Source: DAIDJD01 sp035485275 (GTDB lineage: Bacteria; Oederibacteriota; JAJYGY01; DAIDJD01). From it: DNA of 46,692 nucleotides. Below the pieces are notes generated by a model. It had not been told where the DNA came from and did not search any database. It saw only the letters and a program-made list of their open reading frames with translations. The stretch is from positions 1 through 46,692 of the forward strand of contig DATHOE010000025.1 in assembly GCA_035485275.1 (NCBI GenBank), in the 5' to 3' direction. Shown here in pieces: positions 1-7,627 of this stretch (the stretch's first letter is position 1; the number at the start of each line of letters is the position of its first letter). Both the position numbers and the translations under genes were made by a program.

Positions 1-1
1 G

Positions 2-439
2 GACGGGTACAACGGGGTGGGCCTGCACTCCCTGTTCTCGATCTTCCAGATCTTCTTCCCGGGCCACTTCAAGAACGCGGTCTTCCTGAGCGTGGGCCTG
101 GTGGACAGCGGCAACTTCAAGGGCGCGGACGCCCTGGAGCACCTGCACACGAAGGTGCGCGAGGACCTGGAGCGCTACGTGCTCTTCGCGCGGCGCATGG
201 GGATCCCGGCCAACTACCAGATGGACCTGGGCACGGAGGTGGTGGCCCCGGCGGCGCGCCTGTGCAGCCAGATCGTGAAGGAGTTCCCGGTGTCGGTGGT
301 CTTCGGCAGCAAGTTCGTGTTCCAAAGGGAGCGCTGGTACCAGCGCTGGATGCACAACCAGACCGTGTACCTGCTCCAGGGCAGGCTGCAGTGGGAGGGC
401 ATCCCCATGACCGTGCTGCCGGTGCGGGTCTTCGAATAG
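2..439 (+). CDS. APC-type amino acid permease, C-terminal part (cut by window start)
   Basis: The reading frame is open from the first bases of the window, so this is the 3' end of a longer gene. The visible 145 residues begin DGYNGVGLHSL and contain FFPGHFKN, VDSGNFKGAD, YVLFARRMGIPA, CSQIVKEFP and FQRERWYQRWMHNQT, ending GIPMTVLPVRVFE. I recognise this as the soluble C-terminal tail (a universal-stress-protein-like fold) of APC-superfamily permeases; such proteins have about 12 membrane helices upstream, none of which is in view. The substrate cannot be told. A GTG at 17 is in frame but is internal, not a start. A strong terminator follows 30 bases after the stop. Confidence 0.7.
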   Translation, partial: DGYNGVGLHSLFSIFQIFFPGHFKNAVFLSVGLVDSGNFKGADALEHLHTKVREDLERYVLFARRMGIPANYQMDLGTEVVAPAARLCSQIVKEFPVSVVFGSKFVFQRERWYQRWMHNQTVYLLQGRLQWEGIPMTVLPVRVFE

Positions 440-468
440 CCTTGGAGCCCCAAGGCCTGCTAGAATGG

Positions 469-498
469 AGCCCCGGGTCCCTGGCCCGGGGCTTTTTT
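469..498 (+). terminator. Rho-independent terminator after the permease
   Basis: A perfect 9-bp stem (469-477 with 485-493, AGCCCCGGG/CCCGGGGCT) with a 7-base loop is followed by a run of six T (493-498). It ends the permease transcript. It also lies inside the longest open frame of the next gene, which argues that the kinase starts downstream of it. Confidence 0.85.
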
Positions 499-522
499 CT
501 TAGGCCCCTCCCCTATCCCGGC

Positions 523-2289
523 GTGCCCTTCTTGAAAACGAACCTGCCTCCGCTTCGGAGGCGCATCTTCCTCGCCTACATCCTCATCGTGGCGGTGTAC
601 GCCAGCGCCCTGGCAGCCTTTGTCCTGAGCACCGCCTCGGCCGACGCCGGCATCTTCCACAAGATCATCACCCGCAACTACGACTCCATCAAAGCGGCCC
701 GGCTCATGGACCGGGACTGGCGCAGCAGCCCCTTCACCCCGGCGCTCGCCAGGGACCTGGAGGACGAGCTGCGTTTCGCCCGGGCCAACATCACCGAACC
801 CGGCGAACGCGAGGCCGTGGCGAGCCTGCGCAAGGCCTGGGACTTGCGCAGGGCGGGGGGCGATTCCCCGGACCTGGACAAGCGCTTCGATTCCGCCCTG
901 GGCGAGCTGGTGCGGGTCAACGAGCTGGGCATGCACCATCTGGCGGACCAGGCTTCGCACCAGGGGCGCCGGGAGCTGGAGGCCCTGCTGTGGTTCTCCG
1001 CAGCGACCCTGCTGCTGACCCTCCTGATCGCACGGCGCCTGGCCCGCGGCCTGTCGCGGCCCCTGATACAGATTTCCAGCGAACTCAGCCGGCCGCGCGG
1101 CTTCGAGGAGCCCCTGGTGCTGCCGGAAAGCGGCAGCCGGGAGCTGGAGGTCCTGCGCCTGCGCCTGGAGGAATGGTGGGACCAGGCGCGGCGCCTGCAA
1201 CAGGTGAACGTGGACGAGATCCTGGCCCAGCGCAACAAGCTGGAGGCCGTCTTCGCCTCGGTGGAGGACGCCGTGCTGCTCCTCGACGGGGCCGGGCGCG
1301 TGTCCCAGCTCAACCGCCGGGGCTGCGCCCTGCTGGGCGCCAGCCCGGAGACCGCTCCGAACCGGCCCTTTGAGGCGCTGGCCGCGGAGACCGAGAACGG
1401 CCGGGCCCTGCTGCGCTGGCTGAAGGGGCCGCGCGGGGAAGGCACCGCGCTGGAGATGAGCCATGAGGGCAGGCCGCGCCTCTTCGCGGTGCGCGAGCGC
1501 AGCATCGTGGCGGCGGAGGGAGTGGGCGGCGCGGCCTCGCGCCTTCTGCTGCTCCAGGACGTGACGGAACGCCGGCAGCGCGAGCGTCTCGAGGACGAGT
1601 TCATCGGCGTGCTGTCCCACGAGCTGAAGACGCCGCTCCAGAGCCTGGGCATGGCGGCCGAGCTCATGGAAAAAAGGCGCGACCGCCTGGACCCCTCCCT
1701 GCACGTGTTCCTGGACACCATCCTCGACGACCTGCGGCGCATACGCTCCGTGGCCAACGATTTCGTGCAGGTGAGCCAGCTCAACGTGCGCAGCATACGC
1801 CTGAACCTGGAGACCGTGGCCCTGGCCGGGAAGCTGAGGGAGTGGCTGCGCCCCTTCGAGCTGCTGGCCGCTGAAAAAGGGGTGGGCCTGATTTTGGAGG
1901 GCGGCGCGGGCTCGGGCCTGTGCCGGCTGGACCCGGTCAAGTTCTCCTGGGTCGTCTCCAACCTCCTGTCCAACGCGCTGAGGGTCTCCCTGCCGGGCCA
2001 CCGCGTGACCGTGACGGTCGAGGACCAGACCCTCTTCGTGGAGATGCAGGTGCGGGACGAGGGCCCGGGCATCCCGCCGGAGGTGGAACGCCGCATGTTC
2101 GAACCCTATTTCCAGGGCCCGCCCGAGAACCAGGCCGCCGGCCTGCTGGGCTTGGGGCTCACCATCGCCAAGGAGGTGGTGGAGGCCCATGAAGGCGCCA
2201 TTGAATACTACCGCGGAGAGTCCGGAGGCTCGGTGTTCCGCGTCCTTTTGCCCGTGGCCCCCCGGCCGCATGCGGAGCTGGCATCATGA
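523..2289 (+). CDS. Membrane sensor histidine kinase, KinB/NtrB-like
   Basis: A 588-residue two-component kinase. Order of parts: a first membrane helix (about residues 14-38, IFLAYILIVAVYASALAAF), a helical extracytoplasmic sensor of about 115 residues, a second membrane helix (about 155-171), a HAMP linker (LARGLSRPL), a PAS domain (from about 240, VFASVEDAVLLLDGAG), a HisKA helix with the phosphorylated His366 in LSHELKTP, and a GHKL ATPase with N-box Asn484 (LLSNALR), DEGPGIPP and GLGLTIAKE. The frame is open far upstream, but that part overlaps the permease and a terminator, so I place the start at GTG 523 (TTG 532 is the alternative; neither has a clear Shine-Dalgarno). The stop overlaps the ATG of the partner regulator (ATGA). 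Domain order and partner type resemble KinB-AlgB; the signal is unknown. Confidence 0.9.
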   Translation: MPFLKTNLPPLRRRIFLAYILIVAVYASALAAFVLSTASADAGIFHKIITRNYDSIKAARLMDRDWRSSPFTPALARDLEDELRFARANITEPGEREAVASLRKAWDLRRAGGDSPDLDKRFDSALGELVRVNELGMHHLADQASHQGRRELEALLWFSAATLLLTLLIARRLARGLSRPLIQISSELSRPRGFEEPLVLPESGSRELEVLRLRLEEWWDQARRLQQVNVDEILAQRNKLEAVFASVEDAVLLLDGAGRVSQLNRRGCALLGASPETAPNRPFEALAAETENGRALLRWLKGPRGEGTALEMSHEGRPRLFAVRERSIVAAEGVGGAASRLLLLQDVTERRQRERLEDEFIGVLSHELKTPLQSLGMAAELMEKRRDRLDPSLHVFLDTILDDLRRIRSVANDFVQVSQLNVRSIRLNLETVALAGKLREWLRPFELLAAEKGVGLILEGGAGSGLCRLDPVKFSWVVSNLLSNALRVSLPGHRVTVTVEDQTLFVEMQVRDEGPGIPPEVERRMFEPYFQGPPENQAAGLLGLGLTIAKEVVEAHEGAIEYYRGESGGSVFRVLLPVAPRPHAELAS

Positions 2290-3641
2290 GCGCGCTGCCC
2301 CTGCGGGTCCTGCTGGTGGACGACGACCTGAACATACGCAAGCTGCTCGCCCTGAGCCTGGCGGAGATGGGCTGCGAGGTGGAGCCGGTGGACGGCGTGG
2401 CCGCTGCCCTGAAGCAGATCCAGGCGGGCGGCCTGGACCTGGTCCTGACCGACCTGCGCCTGGGCCACCGCAGCGGCCTGGACCTTCTGGCGGCCGCGCC
2501 GAGCCACGGGGAGGCGCCCCTCTTCGTGGTGATGACCGCCTACGCCAGCTTCGACAACGCGGTGGAGGCCGTGAAGGCCGGCGCCTTCGACTACCTGGCC
2601 AAGCCCTTCGGCAACGCCCAGCTCGAGCACCTGCTGGCGAAGGTCCGCACGGTGGTTGAGCTCAGGCGCGAGAACCGGTACTTAAGGGAGCGCCGCGGCC
2701 GCCCGGACTTCTTCGCCGGCATGCTCTCGCCGGCGGTGCGCCGCCTTGAGGATTTCGTGCGCAAGGTCTCGCCGGTGGACGAGACGGTGCTGCTGGTCGG
2801 AGAAAGCGGCACGGGCAAGACCGAGCTGGCGCGGGTGATCCACACCCGCTCGCCCCGCGCCCAGGGCCCCTTCGTGACCGTGTTCTGCTCCACCCTGGCC
2901 GAGGGGGTGCTTGAGAGCGAGCTCTTCGGGCACGCCCGCGGCGCCTTCACCGGGGCCGTGTCCGAGCGGGCCGGGAAATTCGAGACCGCGCAGGGCGGCA
3001 CCCTCTTCCTCGACGAGATCGGCGAGCTCAGCTCCTCGGCCCAGGCGCGCCTGCTGCGCTTCCTGCAGGACAAGGTGATCGAGCGCGTGGGCAGCAACCA
3101 GCCCGTGCCCGTGGACACCCGCATCATCGCAGCCACCAACCGCAACCTCACAGAGGCGGTGGCCGAGGGACGCTTCCGGGAGGACCTGTATTACCGACTC
3201 AACATCCTCGAGTGCAGCCTGGTGGCCCTCAGGCACAGGCTGGAGGACATCCCCGTGCTGGCGCGGCGTTTCCTGGAGGAGGCCTCGCTGGGCCGCGGGC
3301 GGGCCCGCCCCCTGAAGCTGTCCCCGCAGGCCGAGGCCCTGGTCGCGGCCTATGACTGGCCGGGCAACCTCAGGGAGTTGCGCAACGTCTGCGAGCGCCT
3401 GGCGCTCCTGTGCGACAAGGAGGCCGCGGGCCCGGAGGACCTCCCCGAGTCCCTGCTGGCCAGCCCGCGCAAGGCCTCCACGCTGGGGAGCCCCCTCGCG
3501 CCGCGGTCCCTGGAGGAGCTCGAGCGCGGCCACATCGAGGCCGTGCTCCTGCAGGAGCCGAACCAGGAACGCGCGGCCCAGATCCTGGGCATCACCACGG
3601 TGACGCTGTGGCGGAAACGCAAGCAGTACGGCCTGCCTTGA
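2286..3641 (+). CDS. NtrC-family sigma54-dependent response regulator
   Basis: 451 residues in three parts. The receiver (1-120) has the acidic cluster DDD12-14 and phosphoacceptor Asp56 (LTDLR). The AAA+ domain has Walker A GESGTGKT from residue 172, the sigma54-contacting GAFTGA loop at 219-224, Walker B GGTLFLDEIGEL and the sensor motif AATNRNL. A Fis-type helix-turn-helix ends the protein (ERAAQILGITTVTLWRKRKQYGL). The intact GAFTGA loop means it should activate RNA polymerase-sigma54 promoters, most likely when phosphorylated by the kinase encoded just upstream with a 4-base overlap. I found no convincing -24/-12 promoter in the window, so its targets are probably elsewhere. AlgB/AtoC-like by architecture. 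Confidence 0.93.
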   Translation: MSALPLRVLLVDDDLNIRKLLALSLAEMGCEVEPVDGVAAALKQIQAGGLDLVLTDLRLGHRSGLDLLAAAPSHGEAPLFVVMTAYASFDNAVEAVKAGAFDYLAKPFGNAQLEHLLAKVRTVVELRRENRYLRERRGRPDFFAGMLSPAVRRLEDFVRKVSPVDETVLLVGESGTGKTELARVIHTRSPRAQGPFVTVFCSTLAEGVLESELFGHARGAFTGAVSERAGKFETAQGGTLFLDEIGELSSSAQARLLRFLQDKVIERVGSNQPVPVDTRIIAATNRNLTEAVAEGRFREDLYYRLNILECSLVALRHRLEDIPVLARRFLEEASLGRGRARPLKLSPQAEALVAAYDWPGNLRELRNVCERLALLCDKEAAGPEDLPESLLASPRKASTLGSPLAPRSLEELERGHIEAVLLQEPNQERAAQILGITTVTLWRKRKQYGLP

Positions 3642-4114
3642 GCGCGCCCCGGCCCGAACCTTTTGTCCCGCGCTTCGACGTGGTGCTGGTGCGGCCGGAG
3701 ATAGCGGGCAACACGGGCAATATCGGCAGGACCTGCATGGCCCTGGGCTGCCGCCTGCACCTGGTCCATCCCCTGGGTTACACCCTCAGCGACGCCAACC
3801 TGCGCCGGGCGGGCATGGACTATTGGCCCCTGCTGGAGAAGCGGGAGCACGCCGGGCTGGAGGAATGGATGGCCTCGGTGCCGGACGCGGCCCGGGTCTT
3901 CCTGTTCAGCACCAAGGCCGCGCGCCTGTTCAGCCCAAAGGAAATACCCTCCGGCGCCACCTTGGTTTTCGGCAACGAGGGGCACGGCCTGCCTGACGCG
4001 GTGCACGAGCGCTGGGGCTCGGGCGCCCGCCGCCTGGACATGGACGCCCGGGCGCGCAGCCTGAACCTCTCGAGCTGCGTCAGCCTGGTTTTGGGGAGCC
4101 TATTATGGTCGTGA
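3638..4114 (+). CDS. trmL: tRNA (cytidine/uridine-34-2'-O)-methyltransferase TrmL
   Basis: A SPOUT methyltransferase of 158 residues, the usual size of TrmL (about 157). It methylates the 2'-OH of the wobble base of tRNA-Leu species using S-adenosylmethionine. Family motifs are present: the N-terminal VLVRPEIAGNTGNIGRTC, the trefoil-knot VFGNEGHGLP and the C-terminal RSLNLSSCVSLVLGSLLW. The frame is open much further upstream, inside the regulator gene. The best start is TTG 3638, which overlaps the regulator stop as TTGA and suggests translational coupling. The job of a tRNA methylase at the end of a two-component operon is not explained by the sequence. Confidence 0.88.
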   Translation: MSAPRPEPFVPRFDVVLVRPEIAGNTGNIGRTCMALGCRLHLVHPLGYTLSDANLRRAGMDYWPLLEKREHAGLEEWMASVPDAARVFLFSTKAARLFSPKEIPSGATLVFGNEGHGLPDAVHERWGSGARRLDMDARARSLNLSSCVSLVLGSLLWS

Positions 4115-4329
4115 ACAAGCCCAAGGACCCCCTGCACGGGGTCACCCTTGAAATGATGCTGAAGCATCTGGAGCAGCGCCTGGGCTGGGAGCGCATGGCC
4201 AAGGCCGTGGACATCCGCTGCTTCAAGAACGATCCCGGCGTGAAATCCAGCCTGGTCTTCCTGAGGCGTACGCCCTGGGCGCGGACCGAGGTGGAGCGTT
4301 TGTATGTGCGTTTCGCGCCCAAAGCCTGA
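4105..4329 (+). CDS. VF530-family (DUF2132) small protein
   Basis: 74 residues. The protein shows the whole family signature: a PxDPLHGVTLE opening, a helix ending LGWERMAK, the IRCFKNDPGVKSSLVFLRRTPWAR core, and a C-terminal VERLYVR. VF530 proteins are small helical proteins described as DNA-binding by structure; their cellular role is not known. The ATG at 4105 lies 10 bases inside trmL and is preceded by GGGGAG about seven bases upstream, so it is probably co-translated with trmL. It is the last gene of the rightward operon; no clear terminator follows before the convergent gene at 4372. Confidence 0.85.
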   Translation: MVVNKPKDPLHGVTLEMMLKHLEQRLGWERMAKAVDIRCFKNDPGVKSSLVFLRRTPWARTEVERLYVRFAPKA

Positions 4330-4371
4330 TTCCCGGCATGGCGCGGAATGGTATGGAAAGGATGAAGGGCC

Positions 4372-5034
4372 TCAGAGCCCCATGGATTTGTTCAGAAAAA
4401 GGATGAGCGGGTTTGTTTTCCTGAAGGCGTCCGCGACGCGCTCCAGGAAGTCCTTGCCGCAGACTTGTTTGTCCGTGAAGTCCACCCAGGTGATGAAGTT
4501 CCTGCGTTTGAGGTCCGCGAGCATGGGGTGCTCCGGGCTGAAGCCCTTGGGGGCCCGTTTGAGCTCGTCGCCGTCCCATAGGGGCATGTCCGATTTTTTG
4601 ATGGCCATCCAGGCGGGATCCTGGCGCGCCACCCGTTTCCTCACGGCCAGCAGGGCCTCGGACTCCGGCCTCCAGATCCCGCCGCCCGCGAAACTCTCCC
4701 CCGCCTCAAGATGCAGGTAAAAGCCGGGCGCGTGCACGTCCTCGGACGCCGCGCGGTGGCGGAACTGGCATGCGACATGGGTTTTATACGGGGTTTTGTC
4801 GTTTGAAAAACGCGTATCGCGGTAAATGCGGAAGGGCTTGGGGTAAGTGAAGTCCTTGTTCAGGCGGGCCACTTTGGGCGCGAGCTCGTTGACGAAGGTT
4901 TGGAAGGGCGCCTTGACCTCTTTCTCGTAGCGGCTTTTGTTCGCGGCGAACCAGGGGCGTTCATTGTTGAACTTCAATTCCACCAGGAACTGGAAAAATT
5001 TCCGGGTGAAGAATTCTTTTTGAATGGCGGGCAT
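4372..5034 (-). CDS. DUF2461 (TIGR02453) family protein
   Basis: 220 residues. I recognise the DUF2461 family from FNNERPWFAANKSRYEKEV near the N terminus, RIYRDTRFSNDKTPYKTHVACQF in the middle, PGFYLHLEAGESFAGGGIWRPE, and the C-terminal RRNFITWVDFTDKQVCGKDF. The length is typical. No biochemical function is established for the family. The ATG at 5034 (leftward) lies only about ten bases after the T-run of a strong hairpin terminator and has a poor Shine-Dalgarno. Its expression may therefore depend on read-through from the upstream repeat-protein gene, or on a promoter I cannot see. Confidence 0.85.
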   Translation of the reverse strand: MPAIQKEFFTRKFFQFLVELKFNNERPWFAANKSRYEKEVKAPFQTFVNELAPKVARLNKDFTYPKPFRIYRDTRFSNDKTPYKTHVACQFRHRAASEDVHAPGFYLHLEAGESFAGGGIWRPESEALLAVRKRVARQDPAWMAIKKSDMPLWDGDELKRAPKGFSPEHPMLADLKRRNFITWVDFTDKQVCGKDFLERVADAFRKTNPLILFLNKSMGL

Positions 5035-5043
5035 AGGACGCTT

Positions 5044-5075
5044 AAAAAATTAGGGCCCGCCCTAAGGCGGGCCCT
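5044..5075 (-). terminator. Rho-independent terminator between the repeat-protein gene and the DUF2461 gene
   Basis: Read leftward, a perfect 10-bp G+C stem (5052-5061 with 5066-5075, four-base loop) is followed by six T (complement of A5044-5049). It lies 7 bases after the stop codon of the repeat protein and ends 10 bases before the DUF2461 start codon, so it could act as a full terminator or as a read-through control. Confidence 0.85.
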
Positions 5076-5082
5076 GCGGTGT

Positions 5083-6015
5083 TCACTGCGGGGGAGGCGG
5101 CAGACCAGCGTCAGGGGCGGCGCCAGGGGCCGGGGGCATGCCAGCGTCAGGAGTGGCGCCAGGGGCCGGAGGCATGCCAGCGTCGGGGGCAGCGCCAGGG
5201 GCCGGAGGCATGCCAGCGTCAGGGGCAGCGCCGGGAGCGGGCGGCATGCCATTGTCCGGGGCAGCGCCAGGGGCCGGGGGCATGCCAGCGTCAGGAGCGG
5301 CGCCGGGGGCCGGGGGCATGCCGTTGTCAGGGGCAGCGCCGGGGGCCGGGGGCATGCCGTTGTCGGGGGCAGCGCCGGGGGCCGGCGGCAGTCCGCCTGC
5401 TTGGTCAGGGCTCATCCCCGGAGCCGGGGGGAGTCCGCCCGCTTGGTTCGGGCTCATCCCGGGGGCCGGGGGGAGTCCGCCCGCCTGGTCCGGGCTCATA
5501 CCGGGAGCTGGGGGTAGTCCGCCGTCGAGGGAGGCGTTGGCGCCCGGAGCCGGGGGCAGGCCCACGGCCGTGTTCTGGGGCGCGGCCGGAGCCGCCGCTG
5601 CGCTCGATGGGGCAACGGAAGCCCTCGTGGAGATTTTCGGTTCCTCGGAATAGGGGCGGCCGGAGGCGCTGCTGCGGGAGTCCGCTTCCAGGGCCACGAC
5701 CATGGGCCGCTGCTTGTAGTTGGCCAGCTGCCCGTTCTTGAGGAGCCAGCTGTCCACGATCTTGACCGAGGCCATGCGTTCAAAAACGCCGGTCACCACC
5801 ACCTCGGTGGCGAGTTTGCCGTCGCGGAATTTGACCGCGAATTTGTCGCCGACCCGCACCCCGTCGATGCGGCCCCGGTCGATATAGGTCGTATCCACCA
5901 GGTCGTAGTTGCTGGTGATGATGTTGATGGGCCGGTCATAGTGCTCTTGCGCTTGGGCCGCCGCGGGAAACAGGGGCAGCAGGACAAGGCTAAGAAGCAG
6001 GGATGGCTTGCGCAT
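5083..6015 (-). CDS. Secreted protein with proline-rich tandem repeats
   Basis: 310 residues. Residues 1-22 form a Sec signal peptide (MRKP, then LLLSLVLLPLFPAAAQAQ). Residues 23-110 are a compact domain (YIDRGRIDGVRVGDKFAVKFRDG, then VVVTGVFERMASVKIVDSW), which looks like an SH3-type beta domain of the sort seen at the end of flagellar or assembly proteins; this is only a resemblance. A Ser/Ala linker follows. Residues 152-310 are a low-complexity run of LPPAPG-containing units: three of 14 residues (GGLPPAPGMSPDQA type), then about eight of 12 residues (GMPPAPGAAPDA/N type), ending GLPPPPQ. The tail is probably an extended, wall- or periplasm-spanning arm. A strong terminator follows the stop. 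Function unknown. Confidence 0.75.
   Translation of the reverse strand: MRKPSLLLSLVLLPLFPAAAQAQEHYDRPINIITSNYDLVDTTYIDRGRIDGVRVGDKFAVKFRDGKLATEVVVTGVFERMASVKIVDSWLLKNGQLANYKQRPMVVALEADSRSSASGRPYSEEPKISTRASVAPSSAAAAPAAPQNTAVGLPPAPGANASLDGGLPPAPGMSPDQAGGLPPAPGMSPNQAGGLPPAPGMSPDQAGGLPPAPGAAPDNGMPPAPGAAPDNGMPPAPGAAPDAGMPPAPGAAPDNGMPPAPGAAPDAGMPPAPGAAPDAGMPPAPGATPDAGMPPAPGAAPDAGLPPPPQ
5086..5562 (-). repeat. Tandem repeat array (36- and 42-bp units) inside the secreted-protein gene
   Basis: The DNA encoding residues 152-310 is a head-to-tail array. Units near the 3' end of the gene are 36 bp (12 residues); three units towards the middle are 42 bp (14 residues). Neighbouring copies differ by few bases, which makes the array prone to slip and change length. 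There are no spacers between units, so this is not a CRISPR array. The complementary strand is open by chance and gives false ORFs. Confidence 0.85.
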
Positions 6016-6128
6016 AGGCGGGGGTGGCTCCAGCGGAAGATAAAACCGCGGTCCGACATCTGGGATAGACGCTTTAGTTTACCCCCAGGAGGGGAATAGC
6101 GTCAATTCCCACGGTCCCATTCCATGCA

Positions 6129-6157
6129 TTGACCCTTAGGCCGGGCCTTGGCATACT
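6129..6157 (+). promoter_or_regulatory. Sigma70-type promoter of tRNA-Ser(GGA)
   Basis: TTGACC (6129-6134) and CATACT (6152-6157) are separated by 17 bases, matching 5/6 and 4/6 of the consensus. The expected transcript start (about 6164) is some 16 bases before the tRNA. Confidence 0.6.
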
Positions 6158-6179
6158 CTGTGTCCTTTGCGGGCGGTGT

Positions 6180-6269
6180 GGAGAGGTGGCCGAGCGGTTG
6201 AAGGCGCACGCCTGGAAAGTGTGTATACCTGAAAGGGTATCAAGGGTTCGAATCCCTTCCTCTCCGCCA
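6180..6269 (+). tRNA. tRNA-Ser (anticodon GGA)
   Basis: A class II tRNA with a long variable arm. The acceptor stem pairs GGAGAGG (6180-6186) with CCTCTCC (6259-6265); the anticodon loop CTGGAAA gives anticodon GGA (reads UCC/UCU). The T-loop GGTTCGAATCC is standard, and the discriminator G plus CCA (6267-6269) are encoded. It stands alone with its own promoter and terminator. Confidence 0.95.
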
Positions 6270-6280
6270 TTTCATGATAA

Positions 6281-6316
6281 AAGACCCTTCTGCCAAGCGG
6301 CAGGAGGGTCTTTTTT
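6281..6316 (+). terminator. Rho-independent terminator after tRNA-Ser(GGA)
   Basis: A 14-bp stem (6281-6294 with 6299-6312, one G-T wobble) with a four-base loop is followed by a T-run to 6316. It starts 12 bases after the CCA end of the tRNA. Confidence 0.88.
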
Positions 6317-6337
6317 GTGGGCCGAGTTTTTTGATTT

Positions 6338-6556
6338 TTAGGACCCCGAGACCGCCGGCACCGGCGGCCTGATGTGGCCGGATCGCCATGCCAGGTCGTT
6401 GGTGAACACGTAGGTCGCCATGGCCAGGAGCATCAGCCACAGCACCGCCCAGAATCGCCAATCGCGATGGGCGCGAAGCCAATAGGGGCCGTGGATGGCC
6501 TCGTTTTTTCCGCCGGAATCCCGGCGATCCTGCCCTTTTCTTTTTTGTCCGCCCAT
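6338..6556 (-). CDS. Small single-pass membrane protein, unknown
   Basis: 72 residues if the first ATG is used. The first 30 residues are polar and basic (MGGQKRKGQDRRDSGGKNE), followed by WRFWAVLWLMLLAMATYVFTNDLAW, a clear membrane helix with a charged flank, and a short tail PPVPAVSGS. The organisation suggests an N-in inner-membrane microprotein. I do not recognise a family. It converges on the tRNA-Ser terminator and has no partner within 80 bases. Coding status rests on the helix and on normal codon use, so it remains a prediction. Confidence 0.5.
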   Translation of the reverse strand: MGGQKRKGQDRRDSGGKNEAIHGPYWLRAHRDWRFWAVLWLMLLAMATYVFTNDLAWRSGHIRPPVPAVSGS

Positions 6557-6643
6557 AAGCAGCCTCAGATGCGCAAGGAAGCCTTTCCCTGATCCTAAAC
6601 GCGTCTGAGGGGGACATTATTCCATGGGTCTGTTGGCGGCCTT

Positions 6644-7621
6644 TTAGGGCCTTAAGATCCGGCCCCTGACCACGCTTTCCATGAAGGCCAGGTCGGCCAG
6701 GGCCCCGGCGGGCGTGTAGGCCGGTTTTTTGTTTTGAAGCACGGCCCGGGCGAAGTGCCGGAATTGGAGGGTGAAGGAATCCACTTTGGAACGGAACACG
6801 CGTTCCCGGCCCTGGCGCGGCTTGTACACGGCGTGGTCCCAATACAGTTCCGCGCTGCCCTTGGAGCCCCTCAGGGCCAGTTGGGGGCCCCCGGCCGCGT
6901 TGGAGAATGAGCTGAGCCAGCTGCCCAAGGCGCCGCCGGAAAAACGCATGACCGCCACGGCGCTGTCGATGGGCGGAAGGCCGGGATTGAAGCTGGCGGA
7001 CAGGCCGTGCAGCTCCTTGGGCGCGCCGAGGAGGCGCCGCAGCACGTGCGCGAGATGCACCCCCGAATCCAGGACAAAGCCGCCCACGAAGCGCCCTTGC
7101 CTGCGCCAGGCCGTGTGGAAGTAGGGGACGGATTCGTCCGTCCACCCGCTTTGGCGTACCTCAACTAGGCGCAGGTCGCCCAGGGCCCCTTGGCACAGGA
7201 GTTCCTCGATCCAGGCTGCGGCGGGCATGAAAAAAAGGTTTTCACCCACCATCCACAGGGGCCCGCGTCTTGAAAATGGCCGGGCCCGCTCCAGGAGGCG
7301 CCGCCCGGCGGCCAGGCTGGGCGCCATGGGTTTTTCGCTGAGCACGGCCTTGCCCGCCTTCAGGGCCTGGATGATGTAGGCCGGCTGGCTGTCTATGGGC
7401 AGGCTGATCAGGACCGCGTCCAGCTCCGGCAGGGCGAAAAGGGCCTTGGCGTCCGCGACGACCTTCGCCCCGCTCAGGCCCGCGAAGGCCTCGGCCTTGG
7501 AGCGCGTCCGGTTGGCGCAGGCCAGGAGCCGGACCTCGTGGCGCATGTTTTTCAGCGCGGGCCAGTACAGCTTGCGCGCGGCGATGCCGGTGCCGAGCAG
7601 TCCCAGGCGTAGGGGGCGCAT
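6644..7621 (-). CDS. Gfo/Idh/MocA-family NAD(P)-dependent oxidoreductase
   Basis: 325 residues. The N-terminal Rossmann fold has the nucleotide loop GLLGTGIAAR (residues 8-17), then CANRTRSKAE and DAVLISLPIDSQPAYIIQALKAGKAVLSEKPMAPS, the EKP motif typical of this family. The C-terminal half is the alpha/beta substrate domain (GVHLAHVLRRLLG). Members oxidise or reduce sugars, inositols or biliverdin; nothing here shows the substrate. The ATG at 7621 is six bases after the stop of the upstream nuclease gene with GAGG just before it, so it is the last gene of the mnmG operon. Confidence 0.85.
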   Translation of the reverse strand: MRPLRLGLLGTGIAARKLYWPALKNMRHEVRLLACANRTRSKAEAFAGLSGAKVVADAKALFALPELDAVLISLPIDSQPAYIIQALKAGKAVLSEKPMAPSLAAGRRLLERARPFSRRGPLWMVGENLFFMPAAAWIEELLCQGALGDLRLVEVRQSGWTDESVPYFHTAWRRQGRFVGGFVLDSGVHLAHVLRRLLGAPKELHGLSASFNPGLPPIDSAVAVMRFSGGALGSWLSSFSNAAGGPQLALRGSKGSAELYWDHAVYKPRQGRERVFRSKVDSFTLQFRHFARAVLQNKKPAYTPAGALADLAFMESVVRGRILRP

Positions 7622-7627
7622 GGATCC

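Noticed and set aside
460..2271. Long minus-strand ORF opposite the first histidine kinase, and similar long antisense ORFs at 34475-36961 and 38494-41457
   Set aside because: These are by-products of high G+C codon use on the real genes; their translations are compositionally biased and match no family, while the opposite strand encodes recognisable kinases, MetF/RluB/Cca and GyrB.
5086..5562. CRISPR array
   Set aside because: Units are strictly head to tail without unique spacers, and the array is in frame within a gene.
4900..5653. Plus-strand ORFs rich in Gly/Ala/Arg repeats
   Set aside because: They are the complement of the proline-rich repeat gene, which has a signal peptide, a folded domain and its own terminator on the minus strand.
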